From Chalciporus piperatus (Eukaryota; Basidiomycota; Agaricomycetes; Boletales; Boletaceae), in the NCBI GenBank assembly GCA_038093975.1, contig JBBPTG010000010.1, positions 248,001 to 312,000 of the forward strand: 64,000 nt of DNA, given 5' to 3'. Positions 13,794 through 24,589 of the stretch are shown in pieces. Within the stretch, counting starts at the first letter, position 1. Each line of letters opens with the position of its first letter. Both the position numbers and the translations under genes were made by a program. The notes under the pieces were generated by a model. It saw nothing but the letters and a program-made list of their open reading frames with translations. It searched no databases and was not told where the DNA came from.

Positions 13794-14829
13794 ATGTTAC
13801 CAGACCTCGTCCCCCTCGCGACGTTCTCTCAGATCGAACGCACACCCTCCAGCGAGGATGGCATCCCACAAGAGTTGGAAGAAGACCTCAGAGCCTTCGG
13901 ATGTAAACTCATACACGAAGCCGGCGTCCTGCTCAAACAGTGCGTGTCTAATACCCCTCCGTTCTCAACCACCATAACACACACCACCTGTTTGCAGAAA
14001 GCAGGTCGCAGTTGCCACCGCACAGATTTTATACCAACGTTTCTGGTACACCTCTTCCATGAAACAATTCAGCATAGGGGTCAGCGTATTCCTTCATTCT
14101 CCGCCTCGTCCTTGATCTTCACAGTGCCGAACCTTTGCTGAACAGGACGTGGGCATGGGTGCACTCTACCTCGCCTCCAAACTCGAAGAATGTCCCCTCC
14201 GAATCCGTGACCTCGTCAACATCTACGACCTTATCATCCAACGTACCACACACACCCTCTCCCAAAAGAACGCCGAAAAGTTCAAGTATGCTCCGATGTC
14301 GTATTTCGGGAACACGTTCTACGACCTCAAAGACGCCATCGTCGTCGCCGAGATGCAAATCCTAAAACGACTCGGGTTTAACGTCCACGTTGTCTTGCCA
14401 TACGGCACACTCATCAATTATCTTCGCCTACTTGGCCTTACGAACCATAAGGACGCATGTGCGAAAGCGTGGGGATTCCTCAACGATGCGTGCGTAATTC
14501 GATTTGTGTATATGTGTGTTCATCCGAACGACGTTGGCCTGTGCGTACGTAGACTGCAAACGCCAGCATATGTGTTGTATGCTGTTCCAACCATCGTCAG
14601 TGCAGCTATCCTTCTCGCCGTACGTCATCTCGGCGTTTCCCTTCCTTCGACGCCCCCGAATTGTTGGTGGGACCTATTTGACGCCCCATGGGACGATGTG
14701 TGGAGTGTCTGTGGGCAGATCATGCGATTATACCGGGATCGTACCCAGGAAGAACGGCTCAGGGTGATGAACATGCTAAACAAGAAGGAGGTGCGAAAGT
14801 GGCTTGAAGAAAATGGCCATCCTAGCTAG
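13794..14829 (+). CDS. L-type cyclin (transcription/splicing cyclin)
   Basis: Cyclin of the C/K/L/T transcription class, partner of a CDK that phosphorylates RNA polymerase II or splicing factors. Four exons: 13794-13939, 13998-14079, 14146-14489, 14553-14829; 282 aa, phases consistent. First cyclin fold from about residue 20 (PQELEEDLRAFGCKLIHEAG, VAVATAQILYQRFWY), with the conserved GALYLASKLEECPLRIRD. Second fold from about 150 (LKRLGFNVHVVLPYG, AWGFLNDA, PTIVSAAILLAVRHLGV). The EEDLR..GC.LI.EAG start and the KLEE.P.RIRD signature fit cyclin L better than cyclin C, which usually starts with a WxxSSHYxxW motif absent here. It lacks the long RS tail of animal cyclin L. Confidence 0.85.
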
Positions 14830-15042
14830 TGCGCAGTCCGCTCCTCATTGTCGGGTAGCATTAATATTACCCGCGTCTTCCGATATATGAGTGCATGCAT
14901 GCTGGTTGCTGTTGCGCACCTGTGACATTGTAATAGCAACTCACCTCATAATGTACTTTTAGAATTGGCGAGTTCTTGCGAGCAGTGGCAAGCACCTACC
15001 ATTGCGTTGCGTTGAGAGCAAAAAAGGGAAAGAAAAAAGAGT

Positions 15043-15114
15043 CTCTCTGGCGGGGAGTCGAACCCCGCTCTCCCGCGTGACAGGCGGGTGTACTATCCGA
15101 TATACTACCAGAGA
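15043..15114 (-). tRNA. tRNA-Asp (GTC)
   Basis: A 72-nt cloverleaf on the minus strand without intron. The acceptor stem TCTCTGG pairs with CCAGAGA, discriminator G. The anticodon stem CCCGC/GCGGG carries the loop CTGTCAC, anticodon GTC at 15081-15079. T-arm GCGGG-GTTCGAC-TCCCGC-like, with the B-box GGTTCGA. A T6 tract just downstream is a good RNA polymerase III terminator. Confidence 0.96.
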
Positions 15115-16493
15115 CGATATCAGTACGCCGACATAAAGGAACATAGCCGCTTTCTCATCCGGCATCCTTGCGTGTTGACAGTTAGGAGTCGAACTTGAGT
15201 CGAGCGTGTAGTTACAGGAGAATTTGTAATGTGATTGGAAGGCACTTTGTTCCTCGACGACTCGGATACCAATTCAAGTTGCAACTTCATCCAAAACTGG
15301 ATAACATAGTACTCTATGTCACTTGATCTACTTACATGGTTTTGAGCGGTAACCGAGCACCCCCCGTATCCTTCTCGGTCGAGAGCCGCTCATACTTAGG
15401 TAGCCATGGTGGTACTTGTCGAGATCTAAGCTGGGGGCAACTCAACGCGACGGACACCGTAGCACAAGGTTTCCTTTTTGGGCACTCAAAAAAAAAGTCG
15501 CGAGTGCCATTAGTTTCGCAAACAGCTGTAAAAGGAATTTTTGTGTAGCTGCACCCATCCCAACACTTGTATCATGTGTTGCGGGAGACCTTTCTTCGGA
15601 TCACACGACTCTGGCTGAGACAATTTCCACACGTCGGTGGTCAGAAGAACAGGTGAGTTCGTCCCATCTAGTCAAGGAGGCACGCGCTTCGGTCGGCTCG
15701 CATTCCTATCTGTTCGATGTCCCTAGGTCATTCAGCTGGGGGGCTAGAAATTAACTTTGAGAGCCATAGCACGACCGCAGGACGAGATAATCAGCAAGGT
15801 GCCCTGTCAGTGGCTCACAGCCAAGATTGATTTTCCGTTTCACGCGCGGGCGCGGATCGGTTGATCACAGCCATCCATCCACATGGAGATAACTACTTGT
15901 CCTACCAGGGTCATGGGCACCTCCGCGCGTTCACGAAATAATGCACACCATTGAGGGTAAATTACCAAATGGGTGATTTAGCACTGAGTAGGAGGTACTG
16001 ACGCTGTCGCCCAGCCCGACCGGTTCCTAGAACGCCTCCGAGCGTCGGCGAATGCTCATTGCGGCCATCGATGCCCTGGACATATTTTTACTTTGTCAGA
16101 ACATGTGAAACGTCGCGAAATTACAACAAAGTCCCTGAAACCACTGGCATCACGAGTTCAGCATTGAAGTAATGAGGACTTCTATAAGTTCTAAATGGTT
16201 CTTGTGGACACATCTGAGGTCATGCGATCATGATGCTGACGGGTAGTCGATTCATCGCCAGGCCACCAATTATCAGACAAATGTTGTTGTGTGGAACATT
16301 CATTCAAGCTTGATAGGTCACCAGTTACCGGTCAAGCTTTCAAGGATCACCCTACAGGGGTGTTTCCTCATCTGATTGACCAGTACAACTTCTACCATGC
16401 ACTTGATAGAGATCGTAGCCTCGAGTAGATTTAGCAATGAGGAATTATTTTACTGTAATGGCTAACTTTGAGCCTAGATAGACAAAGAGCGAG
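15115..16493. other. gene-poor flank of the giant transposon
   Basis: About 1.4 kb with no convincing coding region, RNA gene or clear repeat. Open frames at 15336-15754 lack domains. Base composition and the absence of exon-like blocks fit degenerate intergenic or relic mobile DNA. Confidence 0.4.
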
Positions 16494-16760
16494 CTACTGG
16501 AAATCAAACACCACGAGGTGGGTAAAGTACTCACCCTTCCGCCCGTTCCCACTATAACAAATCCTTCCTCTTACACCGTCAAATGCATGAGAATATACAC
16601 TTCCAAGGTCCGAAGTCTTGAAAACATCACTGACCATAGCCATGCATTCCTCTCCACTCGCGTCAATCGAGACTTTATAGATGTTGGCAACAGGCTGAAA
16701 AAGTGAGGTGAAGTCAAGGATGCAAAGTCCCCTCCCATAGCCATCACTTGAAGCTTCCAA
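16494..16760 (-). pseudogene. fragment of an unidentified open frame
   Basis: An 88-codon frame without an ATG at its head that reads like real protein (YGRGLCILDFTS, then FVVFDF-like ends). This style is common at the C-terminus of basidiomycete F-box/WD-type proteins, but I cannot assign it. It stops about 45 bp before the left end of the KDZ element, so it may be a gene remnant cut by that insertion. Confidence 0.25.
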
Positions 16761-16803
16761 CTGGGCGTCATCTCACATAGCGTAGTCCATTTGTACCCTG
16801 ATC

Positions 16804-16980
16804 CAGGGCCAGCTGATCACCAATTAGGCCGTTCTCTACTGGCCGGCTAACGATTGGCCGCTGGTGTATGATCACCTAGGTTAGGTATCAGCTAGTAATA
16901 GAATGTACACATAGAGTAGGGATCAGCCAATGTACCATTGTGCCCTGGCAGTGGGAATGGCCAACACACAGGTTTGTTGA
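16804..16980 (+). repeat. left terminal inverted repeat, outer unique part
   Basis: About 177 bp matching the reverse complement of 40545-40721, with scattered mismatches. Shared stretches include TGGCCGGCTAACGATTGGCC and AGTAATAGAATGTACAC. Confidence 0.88.
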
Positions 16981-16984
16981 TGTA

Positions 16985-17442
16985 TAGGAATGGGCCGATA
17001 TACCTAGTGTTACTAGGTAGGAATGGGCCGATGCAAAGTTTGTCCATTGGTAGGGATGGGCCGATGCATTGAGCCTCAATGTGTAGGAATGGGCCAATGG
17101 GTTGAGCCTCAATGCGTGGGAATGGGCCGTTCTACCTATTGTCACTAGGTAGGCATGGGCTGATGCATTGAGCCTCAATGCGTAGGAATGGGCCGATATC
17201 CCTATTGTCACTAGGTAGGAATGGGCCAATGGGTTGAGCCTCAATGCATAGGAATGGGCCGATATACCTATTGTCACTGGGTAGGCATGGGCCGATGCAA
17301 TCAGTGTCAATGTGTAGGAATGGGCCAATGGGTTGAGCCTCAATGCTTAGAAATGGGCCGATATTCCTATTGTCACTAGTTAGGGGTGGGCCGATGTAAA
17401 GTTAGTCCATCGGTAGGGATAAGCCACTGTGATCAGTGTCAA
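16985..17442 (-). repeat. 33-bp minisatellite, left array (~14 units)
   Basis: Tandem 33-bp units, each with the constant core GGAATGGGCCGAT (minus-strand view ATCGGCCCATTCC) and one of three variable halves. Unit length is a multiple of three, so the array produces a long artificial open frame (16888-17343, minus). Confidence 0.92.
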
Positions 17443-17458
17443 TATTATATGGCCTACA

Positions 17459-18817
17459 CTACATTACATTCCTCAGCCTCTCCAACATGTCCATCTGACG
17501 TAGCAAAGAAATCATATGGAATATGTGTTGCCTACGAGTGTAGGCCAGAAATTCCAAGTGTTCAAACATGATCCAAGATAGGGCCATCAGTGTGGCATCA
17601 TCATTTCTGGCCTGTTCTTCGGCGGCTGATCCCTCCGGCGGCTGGTGTTCTCTGCGCAGCCCTTGGGCTAATTGTCTGTTGGCCCAGTTGATTGCTTGCT
17701 TCACTGGAATGCGGCCGACGATGTTATCATCAATGTATTCCATGCTATGATCATGAAAACTACTCACAGTTATCGAATGTCCCTGTGAATGGTGTATTTC
17801 CTGTCGCCATGTCCTCAGGATTTCTACCTTCAAGTTGCCAGTCATGGGCTGCAATTCAATGAATTCTTCTGCCCTCATAGGATGCCACGAGGTACTTACG
17901 CAGGTCCAGCTCGTTCAGAAGTCTATTTTCGTTTTCCCTCTGATCATTCGACGACATGATAGCTGGGATGTCAGCTGATGTAATATCCTGCTCATCAGCC
18001 TCGGCTGGATCACGGCCTGACAAGGTAAGAAAATGTGTCATGAAAGCCGCGTTGATAATCAATGAGTTCTGGGCCATTTCGGCCCACATCCTCTGGCCCC
18101 TGGTTTGATACATTGCCCCTGATTCGGCTGACCTCTGTTGAAACCATTCGGCCACCCTTGCTGCGTTGGCACGGACTGTCCTGATATCCTCCTCGGAGCC
18201 ATTATCCAAAAGGATTCGAACGGTTCTCTCGGCCGATACAATGTGATTCCACAAAGGCATTCTGGGGACCTCCAAAAACCAGCTCAACAGAAAGCCATCT
18301 CTGGGGCCGTCTGCTGGCAAATCTTGCAGCGCATGTTCTCTGATACGACCAAAGGTCTCTGAAATGGATTCATTGATCTTGGCTGTTCAGGCGATCAGGC
18401 CAACTTGCCAAAGAACATCCATTGAAGCTCTTACCAGCAGCCAATGAATCCTGTTGCCTCAAAGGTGGCATGCGGAATGTGAACTCTGTTCTTGGCATTC
18501 CTGCAGCCGTGCTATCTTCTGTCGAGGGAATGTCATCTGAATCCCTTCCAACATTTTCCTTGACATACCTGAAAAAGAATCACCACCTTCACTGTCAGAG
18601 ATATTGGCTATGATTGGTTGTAAATCCCTCGGAGAATCTGCAGACATCCTGGTGTCTGCGCCGGCCGATGATGATTCACTTGAAGTTGCCATTCTCTCGT
18701 CTTCGCTGGATTCCAGCTCTGTGTCATTGTCAAATCCTAAGTCACTCAGGGGTCAGTGTTCCTAAGATGATTTTCGGCTGACAACTTACCTGCGAATCTT
18801 ACTTGCTTTGGTGCCAT
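17459..18817 (-). CDS. KDZ cargo gene, unknown protein
   Basis: Function not recognised. The first exon 18817-18790 (MAPKQVRFAG) joins in phase to an exon starting at 18736 that is acidic and Ser-rich (ELESSEDER). Later coding blocks are at about 18320-17925 and 17871-17459, the last joined through a GTAAGT donor in the codon after DL. The central part is helical and Trp/Arg-rich (PLWNHIVSAERTVRIL, RVAEWFQQRSAES); the C-terminal part contains WRQEIHHSQGHS and ALSWIMFEHLEFLAYTRRQ. No domain is known to me. It lies just inside the left inverted end and reads towards it. Total length is about 350-400 aa depending on one unsettled junction at 18350-18560. Confidence 0.5.
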
Positions 18818-18990
18818 GTGTATGTTGCAAAATAGTCAAGGACAGACCAGGGGAGATAGAACCCATCGGCTGAGCCTAATCTGATCAATCAGATCAACAG
18901 CACCCGAGACTTCCAGTTTCCCATGTCACCTGCTCCCTATGAGAATTCAAGTACATTTCCAGCTCCGCTCACCCAACTTGAACCACAAGA

Positions 18991-21954
18991 TGTAGCTACT
19001 TATTTGGGATGCCGACGGCGTAGCCCATGTGAATATTGTAGGGATTGCGATTGGCGAGCCAACATCGGCCCATATGGATGCTCGGCAAATTGACTGATGG
19101 GCCGAAATGGGTGGTCGGTCACTGACCCATGGGCCCATTGGTTGTGTATGAGAGTTGTAATACAAGTGCCAGTGATTGGATAGTGTTTTTTAGCCTTCGG
19201 TATTTTGCTATGATGTCTCGGCGTGTCGCTATTTCGCTATTTGATATCTTGGCATGTCGCTATTCGCTGTTTGATGTCTCAGCATGTTGCTATTCGCTAT
19301 TTTGATGTCTCAGTATATATGTCTCAGTATTTTGCTATTGTTGTCATCACTGAGCAGAATCAGTGATATAGTCAACAGATCCTTGGCATTCCTCAGCATT
19401 AATTATGCCGAAGGTTACTACCACTGAAATTCCATTGCCAAAGTCATTGCTGTACTATTTTAGAGCATGTGTAGAGTATTTAGGCAAACAAGTACAATGA
19501 GCAAAATGCATCGCCGAGCAAAATCAGCGATGTTGCCAGCATATCCTCGGCATCCCTCTGTATTAATGTCGCCAGAGGTTGTTACTGAAATTCCATTGCC
19601 AGAGTCCTTTTTATGTTTTGGAGTGTATTTAGAGGATTTGGACATACAAGTACAATAAGTGAAAGATGTCGCCGGTGTACCCTTGGCGTCCCTCGGCATT
19701 AATATCGCCGGTGGTTGTCACTGAAATTCTATTGCCAGAGTCATTTTGATGTTTTAGAGCATGTTGAGAGTATTTGGACATCCAAGTACAATAAGCAAAA
19801 TTCATCGCCGAGAAAAATCAGTGACATTGCTGGCATACCCTCGGCATCCCTTAGCATTAATTTCGCCGGTGGTTGTCACTGAAATTCTATTTCCAGAGTC
19901 ATTTTTACGTTTTGGAGAGTGTTGAGAGTATTTGGACATCCAAGTACAATGAGCAAAATTCATCGCCGAGCAAAATCGGCGACATCGCCGGCATACCCTC
20001 GACGTCCCTCGGCATTAATTTCGCCGGCGGTTGTCACTGAAATTCCATTGCCAAAGTCATTTCTGTATTTTAGAGCATGTGTAGAGTATGTAGGCAAACA
20101 AGTACAATGAGCACAATGCATTGCCGAGCAAAATCAGCGATGTCGTCGGCATACCCTCGGCGTCCCTTGGCATTAATTTTGCCGGCGGTTGTCACTGAAA
20201 TTCTCTCGCCAGAGTCTTTTTAATGTTTTAGAGCATGTTTAGAGTATTTGATCATACAAGTACAATAAGCAAAATTCATCGCTGAGAAAAATCAGCGACA
20301 TCGCCGGCATACCCTCGGCATCCCTTAGCATTAATTTCGCCGGTGGTTGTCACTGAAATTCTATTTCCAGAGTGATTAGCAGAGAATGTACAGTATTTAG
20401 GTGATTAGAGTATACAACTTGAGCTTGAAGGCCTACAAGTGAAAATCATCACGGGGGAAAATTGGCAACCTGGGCGGCGGTGGAAACCTTCGGTGTCATT
20501 GATGGCTTGGCATGCCGATGTTATGTCGCCAATGGCGCCAATGAGTTTCAATTGTAGGCCTTGTAGTACACTCTAATCACCTGAACACTCTATATCGACC
20601 AATAATTACTCTGGTGTGCGGGTTTCAGTGGTAGTTTCCAGCATGATTGATGGCTTGGCATGCCAAGGGTATGCCGGCGATGTCGCTGATTTTTCTCGGC
20701 GATGAATTTTGCTTATTGTACTTGTATGATCAAATACTCTAAACATGCTCTAAAACATTGAAATGACTCTGGCGATAGAATTTCAGTGACAACCGCCGGC
20801 GAAATTAATGCCGAGGGACGTCGAGGGTATGCCGGCGATGTCGCCGATTTTGCTCGGCGATGAATTTCGCTCATTGTACTTGGATGTCCAAATACTCTCA
20901 ACACTCTCCAAAACGTAAAAATGACTCTGGAAATAGAATTTCAGTGACAACCACCGGCGAAATTAATGCTAAGGGATGCCGAGGGTATGCCAGCAATGTC
21001 ACTGATTTTTCTCGGCGATGAATTTTGCTTATTGTACTTGGATGTCCAAATACTCTCAACATGCTCTAAAACATCAAAATGACTCTGGCAATAGAATTTC
21101 AGTGACAACCACCGGCGATATTAATGCCGAGGGACGCCAAGGGTACACCGGCGACATCTTTCACTTATTGTACTTGTATGTCCAAATCCTCTAAATACAC
21201 TCCAAAACATAAAAAGGACTCTGGCAATGGAATTTCAGTAACAACCTCTGGCGACATTAATACAGAGGGATGCCGAGGATATGCTGGCAACATCGCTGAT
21301 TTTGCTCGGCGATGCATTTTGCTCATTGTACTTGTTTGCCTAAATACTCTACACATGCTCTAAAATAGTACAGCAATGACTTTGGCAATGGAATTTCAGT
21401 GGTAGTAACCTTCGGCATAATTAATGCTGAGGAATGCCAAGGATCTGTTGACTATATCACTGATTCTGCTCAGTGATGACAACAATAGCAAAATACTGAG
21501 ACATATATACTGAGACATCAAAATAGCGAATAGCAACATGCTGAGACATCAAACAGCGAATAGCAACATGCTGAGACATCAAACAGCGAATAGCAACATG
21601 CCAAGACATCAAATAGCGAAATAGCGACACGCCGAGAGATCCAACAGTGAATAGCAACATGCCGAGACATCAAATAGCGAAATAGTGACACGCCAAGACA
21701 TCAAATAGCGAAATAGCGACATGCCGAGACATCAGATAGCAAAATCCCGAAGGCTAAAAAACACCATAATCACTGGCACTTGTATTACAGCTCTCATACA
21801 CAACCAATGGGCCCATGAGTTAGTGACTGACCACCCATTTCGGCCCATCAATCAATTTGCCGAGCACCCATATGGGCCGATGTTGGCTCGCCGGTCGCAA
21901 TCCCTACAATATTCACATGGGCTGCGCCGTCGGCATCCCAAATAAGTAGCTACA
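18991..21954. mobile_element. fold-back element built of ~158-bp tandem repeats
   Basis: A 2.96-kb near-palindrome. The ends are TGTAGCTACTTATTTGGG and its reverse complement. Arms of about 1.45 kb (18991 to ~20440 and ~20545 to 21954) are inverted copies, with a loop of about 100 bp. Each arm is a tandem array with a period of 157-159 bp; CATTAAT markers sit at 19697, 19854, 20013, 20171 and 20329. If a TA target duplication is assumed, the element is 18995-21950. It has no transposase and lies between two cargo genes, so it is a later non-autonomous insertion or an intrinsic repeat block of the KDZ element. Confidence 0.85.
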
Positions 21955-22100
21955 TGGGGTGCTTGAACAAACACATTACGTCACTTTCTATCGCTTTTAT
22001 TCTCGGCCGTCACTCATCCACAACCGTTTAACACTTGATTTCATCTCGCCTCTCTAACATCGTGCTCTTCACCTCCTCTCTACTCGCCATCCATCACAAC

Positions 22101-24467
22101 ATGATGTCTGCTCAGAAAGCCAACACCTCTGCTCAAGCTCTCACAGAGTTCCTCAAGATCACCATTGAGGCCATCATTCAAAGTGGCGAAGGCTGAGGGA
22201 GCCGCCTTTCAAGCTCGGAGTTGGAGGCTCGCACCCAAGACTGGAAGAGGAGATTGGATTCGATGAGGGCGGCATTGGTGCGTCCAGACTACTCCCTCAT
22301 ACCCTACCCTATGCTCATCTTTCTCACTCCCCACAGCATCATTTTCGCCCGATGGCTGAGGCTGCCACCATCATCCCTCCGATCGTCATTGCTGCAGACA
22401 TTCGGATCCCCAGCTGCACCAACGTCAACAGTTGGCCGGTATGGGAGTCCATCCTCCATCCTGGTGACTCCATCCAGTTCCACCATTGGTACCGGCCATC
22501 TGCGGCCACTGACTCGACATCGCCTCCCCCTGCCACTGCCGAGTTGCCCACTGCCACCCTGCCTTCTACGGCTCCTCGCATCACCTCGCCGCCCCCAGCT
22601 CGTCAAGGAAAGGGTAAACAGAGGGCGGTTGCAGTCAGGTCAGATGAGGCCGAGGAGCCAGAAGATCACCCAATAGAGCAGCCGGTCCCCTCAAAATCCT
22701 CAAAGTCCTCGAGGCCTCGCCCGAAACAGACCAACGTGTCAGCACCATCGGGCCCATCACTGCCCTCCCTCCCTTCGATCATCGTGAGACTCAACGCCCA
22801 CCACCGCAAGCACCCAAGCCGGCTCGTCTCCCACTCCCAACCCCAAAGACACCGTCTCGCCCTCGCCGCCACCTCCCCATGATGCAAACCAAGGCTCAAC
22901 AGGAATGGAACAAGGCCGAACGTGCCAAAAACGCTCAACCCGGCCCGTCCCGTTCCTCCCCTGCCTTGGCTGCTGCCGCCTCAGGCAGTGGCTCCCTTCT
23001 ACCCCCTCCGCCAGAACACTCTCCATGTGACCGGTGTGTCACCATGGGTCAGGAATGCATCCCACATCCCCCTGGAGCGAGCCGGAACGCCTGCATTCCC
23101 TGTTTTCAGGGAAAGCAGAAGTGTTCCCTCACAACGGCCCATCCAAGACGTGCGGCTTCAGCCCCTCGGATGGATTTGCCTGCCACCCCAGGCCCCTCCA
23201 CCAGGCCGAAGAGCACTCGCCAAACAAGGGTGGCAACAGGCAAGGGGACAGGCAAGCAGAGAGCGACGGCTCCTGAGGACGACGACTCCGACGACCCATT
23301 GGCCATTGAGCAGACCAAGTGGCTGGAAGACAAGGGGCAGGCCGGCCCGAGCACAACCAAGAAGAGAACAAGGGCTCAGTCGGCATCAGAGGAGCCGAAG
23401 GCGAAGAGGGTGAAACAAAGTGAGTTCATAGGTCATTCACATCTCTATTTGACATTAACATGGTCTACCAGCCCCAGTGGTCGAGGTCCTGACCTTCCGC
23501 CAGGTCATCTCGAGGGTCGTCAGAGAGCAAGGACACCTTCCAGGTCACGGTGTCTTGGCGGTCGCTCGTCCATCAAGCGAGTCGACTGACTATGCCGAGT
23601 GGAGGGATTACGCTCTGAGGCTCGAAGGTGCCATCCATCCTTCGGCCGCTCGGTTCGACCAAATGGAGGCTCGATTCTCCAAGCTGGAGTCTGGGCTCTC
23701 TGTGGTGTCCCAGCAGGTCAGTGGGATGTCGAGGGTATTGGAAACCGTCAGGCAAGTACAAGCCGTGGATCATCATCCATCACTGGCCGCCTCGTTTGTC
23801 TGGCATCCTCGCCCATCTCCCTCTGCCTCTCTCCCTCTTCGCTCCCCCTCGGCTTCGGCTCCCCCACGATCCGCCTTGTCCCGCTCGCCCTCAGTGCCTG
23901 CACCCCTCCCGGCGCCCGAGATCATTGCTGCGGCCAGCACGGTTACCTTGGAGGCCGACCCGACTGTGGACTCAAGGCCAGTCATTGCATCAAGTGACCA
24001 AGGGACAGTCGCACCGCCGGCTGACACCCACACTGAGTCTGACACATTCAGAATGGAAGTCCAACAATGTACTAGACAATTGTTCTTCTTTTTTACTCAA
24101 CAATTGGTCTAGCAAGTACTCTTATCAGACGTTGTACTAGATATTTTTATCAATACTATATCATATGTAATATTTGGGGATATCAAATGGCACATAAGGT
24201 GCCAAAGTATACCCTATAGCACAAAAGGCCCCCTTATAGCACAAAAAGCCCCCTTGTGCACCATAGCAGCACAAATGGCCTATTATGGCATAGGGGTTTT
24301 TTCCTGATGCATTGGTACAGCCATTCAGGCTTTGTTTTAATACCCCTCCCAGCCGTCCAGTCCAGCCACTGATTCAGATGACAGTCCATTGGGCGAAGAT
24401 GCTGATACTACTGACAAAGTTCCCTTAGGGGATGCTCTATCAGAGCCGATGGACACTGAGGAGTGAG
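22101..24467 (+). CDS. KDZ cargo: Zn(II)2Cys6-type DNA-binding protein
   Basis: Multi-exon gene with one perfect fungal zinc-cluster motif at 23026-23124: C-X2-C-X6-C-X11-C-X2-C-X6-C (CDRC...C...C..C...C). Upstream is a Pro/Ser-rich region with PVWESILHPGD. An intron at about 22783-22847 (GTGAGA donor) joins it to the MMQTKAQQEWN exon. Downstream is an acidic stretch, then an exon from about 23472 with a likely coiled coil (RFDQMEARFSKLESGLSVVSQ), and a final acidic exon ending at 24467. About 280 bp at 24068-24345 interrupts the last coding block and looks like an intron or a small insertion. The exact start and the 22190-22350 splicing are unsettled. A self-regulatory or DNA-targeting role for the transposon is inference. 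Confidence 0.6.
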
Positions 24468-24589
24468 GGCAGGGCCGATGCATATCAATGTTTATCTTGT
24501 ACTTTATATACATCACAATAGAGTGTTTTCTGAGCAGTCTATTCAAAACGCATACTTCAGCAGTAAAGTCCTAAAGAAAGAAACCTATA

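Noticed and set aside
16888..17343. 151-codon minus frame at the left end of the giant element
   Set aside because: Same minisatellite artefact as on the right.
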